This document shows, one piece after another, positions 48,326 through 59,016 of a DNA stretch of 64,000 bases (position 1 is its first letter; each line of letters begins with the position of its first letter). Location of the stretch: NCBI GenBank assembly GCA_021464245.1, contig JADCRB010000038.1, positions 372,001 through 436,000 of the forward strand. Reading direction: 5' to 3'. Source of the stretch: Carallia brachiata (lineage: Eukaryota > Streptophyta > Magnoliopsida > Malpighiales > Rhizophoraceae). The notes beneath the pieces were generated by a model that had not been told where the DNA came from, did not search any database, and saw nothing but the letters and a program-made list of their open reading frames with translations. The position numbers were made by a program, and so were the translations under genes.

Positions 48326-50689
48326 CTATCTTACAATCCAGAAAGAGATCTATGCAACTGCATTTAATCAATGAAATTACAAAAACATAAAGATTATTCA
48401 AGGGGATAGGGATTGCCAATGTCGACAAATGAAAAGCAACAGCAATGGATTGGCAACATCTTCATTGGGATGTGGGTTAGGGAAGAGAGAAAGAGAGAAG
48501 ACAGCCATTTATATATTGAAGAGTATTATGTCTAATTATATATCAATAAGAAAAAAAGCACTTCCACATCTCCCAATAAACCCTCTTATTGACACGACAT
48601 AGTTAAAGTGATGAATACAAAACCAAAAAAAAAAAAAAAAAAACTTGATCAGTAAAAAAACACATTGCTATTCAAGCAGCAGGAACAAGCTCGATTTCAC
48701 CCTTAAACAGGTTTAGGAACCTTAATTGCCTTATTTGCTATCTCCTTTTTGCCATTTTCTATTATCTATTTTTCCATAGTCTTCTGTCCTTTTTTATCTG
48801 ATGTTTTTATCTATATTTTTGTTATTTAAAGTAGGATCCATTATAGGCTGACATAGGCAAAAATTCATCACACTACAAGCCACATAACCCTACCTCCTGT
48901 TCCAAGATATTAATTCCACCATTAACTAACCACCTCTAGATTCCAAACAGATTCTGTCAAACTGTTGTTAAAAGATACCCCTTAATATTTCTATTGTCGT
49001 ATCCTTGTAGGTAGTCTACCTCCATTTATGACAAAACAAGATTTTCATAAATTGAAAAACATGGTAAGAAATGAAAATGACAAGTATTAACAAACCTTCT
49101 TTGAGTTTCTTGACTGACCAAAACAAAGTTTACATTAGAGTAAGATCCGAGTTTACATTATCGTAGACATCATTGAGGACTCTGATCGACGAGGTGGTCA
49201 AATATCTTTTGGGATTTAACTCCTCTGAGTATTTGAATTACAGATTGCATATTTGAAAATTTTGACTATTTGTTTGGTTGATCTTGACACCAACTGCACA
49301 ATAAACATATGCCAGTAATCAGTCAGCATTGCCTCATCTAAGAAAAACTCTAAAGATTTTATGTTCTTTATAATCCAATACAGTAAGAAGAAATGAAAAA
49401 AATGATGCTATAAATTGGGCAAGCTAAAACCAAAAGGCAGTTCAAATATATTCTTGGGTGAACTTATACACAGGCTGAGGGAGAAGTGCCAAAGGTGGTT
49501 CAATCAAATAGTACATAACATAGGTGTCTATGACATATGGAAAAAAAAAATCCAATTACAGTTTAGTCATGATTTATACAAATACCTTAAATCCTTTTAC
49601 TGTTAGTTTGGATGCCCAACCCCAAAAACTGAGTAATGTCATCTAGACGAAGACCGCTAGGTGCATTTATATGTTTGAACACTACCAAATCAATGCAAAG
49701 AATGCATAAGCACCTTTAATCTTTGTAACTTCCCCTATTTAACCATCAGTCACGCAAGATTCAAAACTAATATTCAACCATGGTCAGTTTTACCGAAAAA
49801 AGGTGTTGACCAAAATTTTCTTTTCCACATATTAGTCAGAAAAGGTATTCAATAATCATCAAACTCCTTCAGGCAATTGTGATTTGAACCTTCTTAAAAC
49901 ATGGATCAAATTCTTATGCAAACTTGCGCAAACTTAGCACAAAGTAAAAATACCAAATCCTGTTTTGAAGCAGCGAAATAGGAACACATGTTTGTACAGG
50001 CTAAAGAGAAAACCCTCAAGATGAACCATGCAAATAAACATTACGGAGAGAATAATCAATTTATAGGTGAAAAAAAGACACTTATTGCACAATTAAGCCC
50101 AATGGTGTACTTAAGAAAGAAACATGGGTTACAACGTAAAAGGAAAAAATGAAAAGCTAAATCCTCATGAACCGCAACCTCAAAAGGTGACTCTTCACAG
50201 CCACAAGCATCCCCAAAAAGACTATCTAATCCTGGCCCCTAGAAATGCACTCTTGTTTATTTTCTCACTTTCTCCACGTCATGACAATGTGACGCAGGAG
50301 TGTCCCTCTTTAGTTTATTATTTTAGAATTTATTAGTTATTAATTGTTAGTTTTAGTTAAGAGTGATGTAATTAGCACGTGACTACTTAATTAGATGGAT
50401 GGCTTGGCTTAATTAGGATTTTTATTAAATCAATAGTTGAGATTTTATGTAGTTAGGACTCTAGTATAAATAATGTAGTTAATAGATAGCCTATTCAATT
50501 TTTAATATTATTCTTTAGAAACAACATTTCTTAGAGTTTTGTTATTTTTAATAACCCTAACCCTAATTATCCTATTTCGCTTCAATTTTTTACCCAAAAT
50601 CTAGCTTAACTTTAGTTTCTCTACACCAAACTTGGTATCAGAGCCCAATAGATGCTTCTACTATATTAGGGTTTTGTTTTCTCACCATG

Positions 50690-51159
50690 GTTATGAATTG
50701 GTTGATTTACAGCATAAGATTGAGGATTTGTCGTGGGCAGTACAAGCCTTACAGCAGTAGGAACCTGTGGGAGCCCGAATAAAGATTTTGGAAAGCAAAC
50801 GCTATGTCCTAGATGCACCGGAAGGTGGTTTTGTAGACGAAATAGGTACAGAAGATTTTGAAAACCCATTTCATAATGCTAGAACTGTTAATAACGCTGC
50901 TAGAGGTGGCTTGGAAGCGAGGTTGATCCGTGCTCTTAATTTGAACAGTGGTGGAATCAAGGTTGAAGATATTGATTTTCACGAAAAGATGCATTCAAAA
51001 GATTATTTTGATTGGGCAACTAGCTTGGAGAATAAACTAGTTGAGCTTGTAGACGATGAGGAAAAATTAGGAGATATTGTTTATGATGAATATAATGATA
51101 AACAAGAATTTGACGTGTATTCAATCCAAAAGGAGTCCTTAATGGTGCAGAAAGAATAA
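50690..51159 (+). pseudogene. Truncated Ty3/gypsy Gag remnant
   Basis: One frame reads YELVDLQHKIEDLSWAVQAL, a TAG at 50758, then GARIKILESKRYVLDAPEGG, FENPFHNAR, GGIKVEDIDFHEKMHSKDYF then DWATSLENKLVELV, and ends VYSIQKESLMVQKE before a stop at 51157-51159. The FENPF..., IKV.I..F....H..DY.DW..S.E pattern is the core of gypsy Gag. The last part (DEYND..FDVY..) resembles the Gag C-terminus, so the middle and the zinc knuckle appear to be deleted. Confidence 0.65.
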
Positions 51160-51244
51160 TGTTTAGTGTCTTTAAGGATGAAAATGAGATAAGTCAAAAG
51201 GAAGAACAAACACAGGTTAATCACGATGTGACTAAACAAGGTAA

Positions 51245-51735
51245 TTTCTCATCTACTAATGAATATATCAATGAGAAGCAAGAGACTACCATTATGGAAG
51301 ACATTCGCATTATATGGAAGATGTTGGTGATGACAAGATTAACTTATCGATGAATCCTATCACTTCCAAAGATGGATTCAACAGTAATTGTTGACAAGAT
51401 CTCGTTGATTCTTTTTCTCTAGAGTTGAGTTATGTTGATTTTATTGTAGTAGACAACCGAGCATTGAAAATTTTCAATTTTGCCTTTTAATTTCTTATCT
51501 ACTAATGAATATATCAATGACAAGCAAGAGACTACCATTATGGAAGACATTCGCATTGATATGAAAGATGTTGGTGATGACAAGATTAACTTATCGGTGA
51601 ATCCTGTCACTCCAAAGATGGATTCAACAATAATTGTTACAAATCTCGTTGATTCTTTTTCTCTACAGTTGAGTTATGTTGATTTTATTGGAGTAGACAA
51701 CCGAGTAGAGAAAATTTTCAATTTTGCCTCTTTGA
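51245..51735 (+). repeat. Tandem duplication (about 245-bp unit) inside the small LTR element
   Basis: The segment from TCTACTAATGAATATATCAA at 51251 recurs from 51496. The two units stay similar through AACTTATCG.TGAATCCT, TTGAGTTATGTTGATTTTAT and the TTTTCAATTTTGCCT end. The second unit keeps a longer open frame (51480-51893). No known domain was seen. Confidence 0.8.
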
Positions 51736-52845
51736 TTAGGATAGTTAACCGCAAAACAGTTCACATAAGAGACTTTTGCTTGATGTTGAAAACTTTGCTG
51801 TACTCAAAGTATTTCTTCTCATGGTTTGAAAGACTTCAATTTCTCATAAGTTCGAGAATGTGTTTCCTTCAAGTGGAAATCGTGATTCAATAGCCAGATG
51901 AACAACAGCAGTTAGAGTTCTGATTGCAAAAGACCACTAAAACTTTTCCACCGAGAAGAATTGACACATGAGCGTCCTCTTTAGTTTATTATTTTATATT
52001 TTGTTAATTATTAGTTATTAGTTTTAATTAGAAGTCATGTGATTAGCATGCCACTACTTAATTAGATGGATGGTTAAGATTAATTAGGGTTCTATTAAAT
52101 CAATGGTTAAGATTTTCTCTAGTTAGAACTCTAATACAAATAGTGTAGCTACTGGACATCTTATTCAGTCTTCAATATTATTCTTTGAAAACAACATTTT
52201 TTAGAGTTTTGTGGTTTCAATAAACCAACCCTAATTATCTTGTTTCGCTTCAATTTTCTATCCAAAATCTAGCTTAACTTCAATTTCTCTGCGCCATAAT
52301 GTGCAGCCAATTAAGCCGATAAGAAGATGTTTTAAGGACATTACATAAGAAATTATCCCATCCAACTTGCATCATCACCATCTCAGTTGACAGTTTGTAT
52401 TAAATGAACAATCTATGAAATAATCACCATCTTGTATTGTCCACTAATAAATTTTTTTCATAAAAACTCAACTTTCCACCCATTCAACAACAAAAACACA
52501 TGACTGATAAACAAACTACCTTGCAATCAATTACAACTATGCTTATATTTTAAAAATATCTCTGAAAACTGGAATGTCAAGTACCCAGAAGCTCATATTT
52601 ACATGCCCGAACCCAAACCCACTTCTCATAACAATAACAAAATCTAAATGATTGAAAGATAATGAACAATGTAGAAAAATAGACCTAGAAACACTTACAA
52701 GCTTTCTCACAACAACCAGTAAAGTTTGTGTTTTTTTGGCATCCTCCTTTCTGCGCACAAATGCCCCAAATGCCAACTTCTTTGGTCGCCACTGTGAAGA
52801 AGATGCCTCCAGTGCCCATGCCTCATCACGGCCTAAATCATCCAT

Positions 52846-53473
52846 TCACTCTCAACCTAAAGAAAAACAAAGACCAACAGTTAAACTTCCATCCCCAATT
52901 TCTCAATTGAATACATCAATTAACATCCAACACCAAAAAAAGCACAAAATTCTCGACTGATCACTGATTGGTAGGCCCATTATGATAACCCAATTGAGTT
53001 TTAGTCCAATATACGAAAACCCCACCAACAAATTCTAATCCCATATCATTTTTTTTTTTCATTTATCCACTCAATGACACACTATCACAAATTTTTTTGT
53101 CTTGATCCATAAAAAGAATCAAGATTCATTCTTTGATTGGATTTCAATAGACTCCAAATGGGTCTTATCAAAATATCAAAGAAACCATGCAAAGGTTGAG
53201 AATGGTCAAAGAAAGGGCTTGGATCAATTAAAGAAGATTGCTAATAGAAAAAAAAGAGTAGGTCTTTTGATATATAATTTTATGCCCAGGCAAATACATT
53301 TCAATAAAAGTAGCAGAGGAATAGAAGATGAATGAAGACAGGATTTGAGGGTAAAAAGAAAGTGAGAGAATGTTTTTAGACAGAAAAACAGTGTAAAAAT
53401 TGCATCTTCTGTATCCGTGGTCCAAATGAGAGTTCTTTTTTTTTTTTCCCCCAAAGATTTGTTCGTTTATGTA
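52846..53473. other. Upstream region of the YAK1 pseudogene
   Basis: It directly precedes the minus-strand start codon of the YAK1-like relic (ATG at 52845), so it probably holds the former 5' UTR and promoter. Open frames here (53102-53335 and overlapping ones) lack family features. Confidence 0.4.
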
Positions 53474-53481
53474 ATTATGTG

Positions 53482-53917
53482 CAAGGTCAAACCGGATCGG
53501 TAATCGAAGCGAAAACATTAGTTGTTCAATGTTCAATCGGTTGAATCGATCGAACCGGTATTTAATAATATATATATATAAGTAATAAAAAAAATACTTA
53601 TAGATAATAATTAAATATTAATTTTTCTAATTTTAAGGATTAAATTGAAATTTTTTATCAAAATTAAGACTAAATTAAAATTTTTAATTAAATTTAGAGT
53701 TTAAATTATAATTTAAATAACATTTGGGGTCAAATTATAATTTATAAATTTTTTGTTTAGTTTGAACCAGTCTAACTGATTGATTTTCATTGGTTCTTGA
53801 CGGGTTTTGATCGATCCGAGTTTTTTTTAAAATCAAGCCTAAACCGGACCGTACCCCTGACCGGTCACTGTTTGAACCGGTTCAACTGACCGATCCGGTC
53901 TGATTTTTTCAACGATG
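53482..53917. mobile_element. MITE with CCGGATCGG inverted repeats and 8-bp target duplication
   Basis: The ends carry ACCGGATCGGT in inverted orientation (AAACCGGATCGGTAATCG on the left, GACCGATCCGGTCTG on the right), and further GAACCGGT/ACCGGTTC words lie inside. The flanks ATTATGTG at 53474-53481 and 53918-53925 are identical, an 8-bp duplication as made by hAT-type transposases. It is non-coding and about 436 bp. Confidence 0.7.
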
Positions 53918-54057
53918 ATTATGTGTTGTACAAATTTATATTTGATTATTAATATGATTATCTTCTCTATTATAGTTCATTGATTTTTGCGTTTTTTTTT
54001 TTGCATTTTTTTTGTTTTGTTTTTGCTTTTATTTTTTGTGTTAATATGTTGTGTGCA

Positions 54058-54858
54058 TCTTTTTTTTTTTTAAACATTAGACAAACTTATATGAGTAGAA
54101 AGAGGCAATACAAGGCCCACATAAAAATAGACTTAAGCAAACTCCAACCCATACATAAAAAACCATATATGAGCCTAAAGAAGGGACTCATGCCCAAAGT
54201 GTTGGAACCTAGGGAGAGGAACGGCCTATCAGGCCCAAAGGCCCATCTAAGCAATAAAACAGTTAAGGTTACCCCTACTAACATAGGTGGTGGCACCCAA
54301 CCAGATGACAACTCCAGCGAAAAAGGAGGGGCTCTGGCACACGAAGTAAATAGGCGTAAGGAAGGCGACAATGGATAGCTAGCCCCCCAGCACCTCAAAG
54401 TCATCGTGAAGAAGCCGAAACTGATCGTACCCACTGGTGGCTATGACAGGGAGCTAGGTGACAACTCCACTCTCGAAGCCCAACACCCACAATAGACACT
54501 CATGTATCCAAAAACAAAGATTGTACATAGCTGGCTAGAGTTAAAAAGGGGGGGGGGAGTCCCCACCCCCCGCGCCTAACCAAAACTAAGCAGAAGGGTG
54601 GGGAACGTGACAACAGCAGAAATGAAAAAGAGTGCAGATAAACACCAGGCCTACCGCAGTAGCTCGAAACACTGAGAGCCCCCCAAGCAGCAATACCAGA
54701 CACAAAAAAAACCAGATGACTAAAGCAAAAGCCCACTGAGAAGCACCCGATGGCACAGAGCCAAGCAAGACTACACTGAAGCTAGCCGGCGGAGAAGATC
54801 ACAACTAAATCCTCTCAACGCACGATAAGGCTGAGAGGCGCACAATAACAAAATCTCC
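54058..54858 (-). mobile_element. Poly(A)-tailed LINE-type insertion (3' end fragment)
   Basis: On minus the segment ends in a run of A (54059-54071 on plus is poly-T). It is flanked by GTGTGCA at 54051-54057 and 54859-54865, a 7-bp target duplication. It is clearly richer in G+C than its surroundings and contains TTTTGCTTTAGTCATCTGG, GGGGGGCTCTCAG and a C-run typical of plant L1 3' regions. Minus-strand ORFs (54087-54434, 54500-54736) are low-information and show no RT motifs. I infer a 5'-truncated LINE or other retroposed transcript. Confidence 0.6.
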
Positions 54859-54865
54859 GTGTGCA

Positions 54866-55844
54866 CTTGAGTTTGCTTGTAAAGTTTCAAATGTTCTAAT
54901 TTTGTTTTGTTTTGTGCACAAATTCTCACGCTTCGCTCTTTATTGTTCTTGCTAGTTGCCATGTAAGACTTTTATTCTGTTATATGCATGCACATATAAT
55001 AACTTTTAATTTGTTACATAGATTTTTTTTACCTAAATTATTAAATAACACTCTTACCTTTTTGTTATTTCTTTTTATCAAAGAAAAAAAAGGTTTTTAT
55101 AATATATTGGTCATAGTACCTATGCACTGAGCCGATTTTTATATCATTGACGTCTTCATTTAACCTCTTTTATAAAGAGGACTTACATGACGTCCTCATT
55201 CAACTTCCTTCATAAAAAAAGATCTATTACCAGAATACTCTTGAGCCTAAGCGAGTCTCTCTCAAACCAACTACGGTATTAACGAGTTTAGACCCCAATA
55301 ATGTGCTCACATTTAAATTCCCTTTTATTCAGGAAAAATGTCAGCGCAAGAACTCAAACCTGAGTCAATATTGAAAGAGGCATGCTAGATCACAATCAGG
55401 CTATCACATCTGCCACCTAAGCAGCCACCCAGCTTTAGTTGCGAAGGGAAAACGAGGGTGCAAGAATTTGAACTTGGGTTAATGTTGGGGGAGGCACATC
55501 AGAATACCACTGAACTGTCACCTCCAGTAGTACAGAACAAAAGAAATTGCACATATGAAAAACCTTTTCGCATAAATTCGAGCTTCATACATTCCACTTT
55601 ACTTTTTTTTTTTTTTTCATCTCCATCTACAATTGTATGCACGATGGTTCAAACTTCATTCGTTACACTTACTCTTTTTTGCACCTACATTCACAAAATA
55701 ATGAGCAGCGATAATACTCCAGAAGTTAAATGTTGCAAACATGCATATTTTTTCCTTTTTTAATTTGCTAGTTATTTTTTTCCTATATAATTTCGCTTGT
55801 CCTTGTCCTTTAATTTAGTTGGATTCAGAGATGAGTTTAACTAT
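54866..55844. other. Intergenic sequence with a diverged direct repeat
   Basis: No gene was recognised. Two related stretches, about 55337-55410 and 55456-55532, share GCAAGAA.T.GAAC.TG.GT.AAT.TTG..AGAGGCA and are diverged copies of one repeat unit. A pyrimidine run lies at 55600-55620. Confidence 0.4.
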
Positions 55845-56301
55845 GGGACAATACCCTTTTTAGTCCAAATCTTTATAATTGAGTTCTAAATCTTTTGACT
55901 TTTCAATCGAGTACTTTCTATCAAACGCCTTTAGTAAACCATTTAAAATGTACTTTGACTAAAAGGAAATGAATCAATCAAATCCTTAACATTATAACTT
56001 TTTTCAATCAAATCCTAAACGTTCTAACATTTTTTTTTGTTGGATTCTACCTTTTTTTTTAATTAAGTCCAAAATATTCCAAAATCAAGGACTTGATTGA
56101 AAAAAGTTGGAACGTTGAGGACTTGATTGATTCATTTCCTTTTGGTCAAAAAATATTTTAAACGATTTAACTAACGACCGTTGATGGAATGACTCGATTG
56201 TAAAGGATCTGAAAGGTGTGAAATTTAATTGAAAAAATTAAAAAGTTAAAAATTCAGTTGTAAAAATTTGTAAAAGTTTAGCACTAAAAATGATGTTTCC
56301 C
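55845..56301. mobile_element. Foldback / Mutator-type MITE
   Basis: The left arm (GGGACAATACCCTTTTTAGT..) and right arm (..ACTAAAAATGATGTTTCCC) form an inverted repeat that runs almost to the centre. The clearest part is GGAAATGAATCAATCAA against TTGATTGATTCATTTCC. The flanks GTTTAACTAT and GTTTAATGAC match at 7 of 10 positions, consistent with an old 9-10 bp target duplication. No coding capacity. Confidence 0.7.
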
Positions 56302-58441
56302 GTTTAATGACCGACTCTGATATTGGAATTTGGAACTTCAATTTTCACCTCAAATTTTAATCTTGGTTGTCACCAATTATACACCTTTAGTGATTATGTA
56401 ATTATAATATAGGAAACACTTGCTGAAATTTTTTAAGTAGGATCAAGTGATATAAGTTATTAATGTATAAATTTAAAAAAAAAAAAAAGATGATATTAAA
56501 TAGATTATACAATCATTTTAATATTATTTAAAATATATGCATGCAATAGAGTTTTTATACTTTTGCCAGATAAGTAGGTAATCGGCCGGTCCATCTATAT
56601 ATGTTGTGGGCGACGAAGCCGCTGATGGGGTTCAGAAAACTCTGTAGAGACTTAAGAAGCCCAAGTTACTGTCAGTAGCAGTATTGTAAATAAGCCCGTT
56701 AATGAGGCTCATTGTTGGACTGGCTTCTTTCGGCCACCAACTGAGCCACTAGATATGGTGACTGTTTATTGATGCTAGACTGGGCTGGTGTGGGCTAGGC
56801 TGTAACCCAAACTTCAACTAAGCCTTTGCGTACTTATGCCATATTGGGTTGCGTTTGTATCAGCCACCGCTAGCCCAAGGCAATATTTTTATCTCAGGAA
56901 GCCATCTCAATTATTAAAAATTTAAATTTTATTTTCTAAAGTTTTAATTCTAATTTTATGAAGGGAGTAAGAGTTTATAAGAATTAAGAGAGGTATCTCT
57001 ATATTCCAAAAAAAGAAAATACTTTTGATAATTATAGAAAAAAAAAACTTATGACAAAAAAAATTGAAACAATTCAAAATGGTGATTGGCAACAATTTTT
57101 TGTAACAACTTGTTCGTTCCGATTATGTGCTAAAATTTTTATTTTAATTAAAGTGCATTACACAATAGAACTATCGAATGAAGTCTTTAAATTTTTTAAT
57201 GGTTAGAACTCGGTTCAGTTAATATATATAATACTAAATAAAGAAATTGAGCAAATAGAATAACATATTTGCAAGGTTACTAGCCATCGACACTTTTATT
57301 TCTTCTTTTATGATCACTAAAATATTTGTAAACGTATTTAAAATTCAATTTTTTACCAAAAAAAAAATCCAATAGCAAACCCTTAGATAATTAAGCAAAT
57401 TGAAGTTTCTCGTTAAGTCAATTTTTTTATAATTAAAAATTTATTTTTTTTCAAAATTAAACTATAAAATAGTTAATATTATTTTAAATATACTCAGTGT
57501 TCTTAATTTAAAAAAATTCAAAAAATATTTATTTACTAATAAAATTATTTCTACAATTCATGATTATTCTATAACTATTTTATATCTCTTCTTAATTTTT
57601 TCCCTAATCTAATCGAAGCCCTCTTCTTTTTGTATCATGTTTCTCTGATAATTTTTATTAGAGAAGTTGATGTTGGGAAATACAAGAGTTAAAATTGAAG
57701 AAAAATTTAAATAGAGTTCAAATAAACTTCTTATAAATAAGTTTAACATTATATATTGAGTTAAAATTTTAAAGTATTAGATTTATAAATTATTCTCACT
57801 TATAAGTTATTTACTTTTTATTTTATATTAGATATTTAACACAATAATTTATACATGACATATTAACAATTTTCACTTCAAATATAATTTTGTTAAATAT
57901 CAAAAATAAAAAATTAATAAATTAACATATTTAATATTAATTTTTATTATAAATTATAATTATTTAATTATATAATTTAATTAATTAATTTTATTGTACA
58001 TTAATCACGTCATTTTTCATAATCAATTTGTTTTTTGTTGATTAATTTTGTCGATGTGTGTAATTGAGCCCTTCTCAAAAACAAAAGGAAGTGGCTGAGC
58101 CTTGAAGTACATTGAGATAAGGAAATTATTTCCTGGTCCCAACGTGATAAATGTTGATAGGTGCCGTGCGATGAGGGCACAGGCTAGTGAAAGACATGTC
58201 CAGATGATGCATCATTTAATGGGAGTACCTTCTGCAACAGTTTATCTGAGTGGATTACAATCCAGAATATTTGTGAAAAAAATAACCAATATTATTTAGT
58301 GACCTTGGTTGTAACGGGATTTTAAGTAATAAAGTATATACTGAGTGATTTTTATAAATTTTAATTAAAAATAATGAAGTATTTTTGTTATTATTCTTAC
58401 TTTAAATTATTATTCTTCTTAAATAAATGGCATAGATTTGA
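56302..58441. other. AT-rich intergenic sequence
   Basis: No gene is supported. The small ORF 58102-58299 gives a compositionally normal peptide (RKLFPGPNVINVDRCRAMRA..) in a less AT-rich patch and might be a gene fragment, but I do not recognise it. Confidence 0.4.
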
Positions 58442-58947
58442 GGGAGATATGTATAAAAAAAAATCTTAAACTTTTAAATCTTTTTTATTTAAGTTCTAAA
58501 CCTTTTTGAAATTTCATTTCAATCCTAAACTTTTTTATTTTGCTCCAAATCAGTTTTTTCGTTAGTCAGACCGTTAAAAATTATTGTTCACTAATGAAAA
58601 TTTTTTTAAAAAGATAAAATACACTATTTCAATTCACTAGTTAACAGAAATACTTTGTATAATCTTAAAAAAAATAAAATAAGAAATAAAAAATCTAAAA
58701 TCTCAACTTATATATTACTATTTTAGAGTAAAATACAAGTATTTAATAACAAAAAATATTTAAATAGTGTATTTTACTTTTTTTAAAAAATTTCTGTTAG
58801 TGAGCAGTAATTTTTAACGGTTTGATTAACGAAAGAACTGATTTAAAACAAAATCAAAAGGTTTACAACTGAAATAAAATTTTAAAAATATTTAAAATTT
58901 AAATAAAAAAAAATTTAATATTTTAACACTTTTTTAATGCATATCCC
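58442..58947. mobile_element. Foldback / Mutator-type MITE immediately upstream of the BAHD gene
   Basis: The arms GGGAGATATG.. and ..GCATATCCC are inverted, and the pairing continues inward: CGTTAGTCAGACCGTTAAAAATTA against TAATTTTTAACGGTTTGATTAACG, and AAATACACTATTT against AAATAGTGTATTT. A perfect 7-bp GATTTGA flanks it at 58435-58441 and 58948-58954. It ends 69 bp before the ATG at 59017, so it sits in the core promoter or 5' UTR. Confidence 0.75.
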
Positions 58948-59016
58948 GATTTGAGGTGCAGTGTATTTACTCTCAAGAGCAACTCATCCAAAATCTGACT
59001 CTCTCAATTCAAAGTG

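Larger units (their letters stand above)
50290..52296 (+). mobile_element. Compact 2.0-kb gag-bearing LTR retrotransposon (TR-GAG-like) in YAK1 intron 1
   Basis: Two similar LTRs, 50290-50628 and 51962-52296, begin TGAC(G/A)CA and end ..CCA. The primer-binding site TGGTATCAGAGCCC (50633-50646) matches initiator tRNA-Met. Flanking CAATG (50285-50289) and TAATG (52297-52301) look like a 5-bp target duplication with one change. The LTRs differ at many positions, so the insertion is old. The interior encodes a Ty3/gypsy-style Gag fragment and then a duplicated segment of unknown function, with no protease, RT or integrase. Its size and content fit the class of plant terminal-repeat elements that keep only GAG (TR-GAG). 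Confidence 0.85.
38430..52845 (-). pseudogene. YAK1: YAK1-like (DYRK-family) protein kinase pseudogene spanning about 14 kb
   Basis: Exons follow the order of plant YAK1 on minus. 52699-52845 is the N-terminus with SSSQWRPKKLAF. 49096-49250 has FKYSEELNPKRYLT. 46300-46464 is the glycine loop (CHGTFG) and VAVKII with the lysine. 45900-45965 is NQFKGLSLSIVQLFSK. 45728-45810 is GIIHCDLKPENILLCT. 45567-45645 is KIIDFG. 45433-45476 is SRYYRSPEVL. 43508-43630 is TTIDMWSFGCIVAKLFLGLP. About 41850-42290 has GQPPDYVLKE and NLEAIVKNNPYRKNLP. 41640-41720 is LIDFLRGLIEFDPAKRW. 41490-41560 is HPFVTGEPF. 40620-41010 has AGNFAPLPLGASPSQF, and 38440-38820 is the tail. Lesions are a 1-bp loss after CHGTFG, a stop for Gln after LFSK, a stop right after DFG, a missing central segment, and an LTR element in an exon. 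Both catalytic Asp contexts survive, but the locus cannot encode a kinase. Confidence 0.9.

Noticed and set aside
53980..54378. 132-codon plus-strand ORF
   Set aside because: Runs across the boundary and target duplication of the LINE-type insertion in the antisense direction, so it is a composite chance frame.
54087..54434. 115-codon minus-strand ORF
   Set aside because: Lies inside the poly(A)-tailed insertion. Length is explained by higher GC content, and it has no RT or endonuclease motifs.
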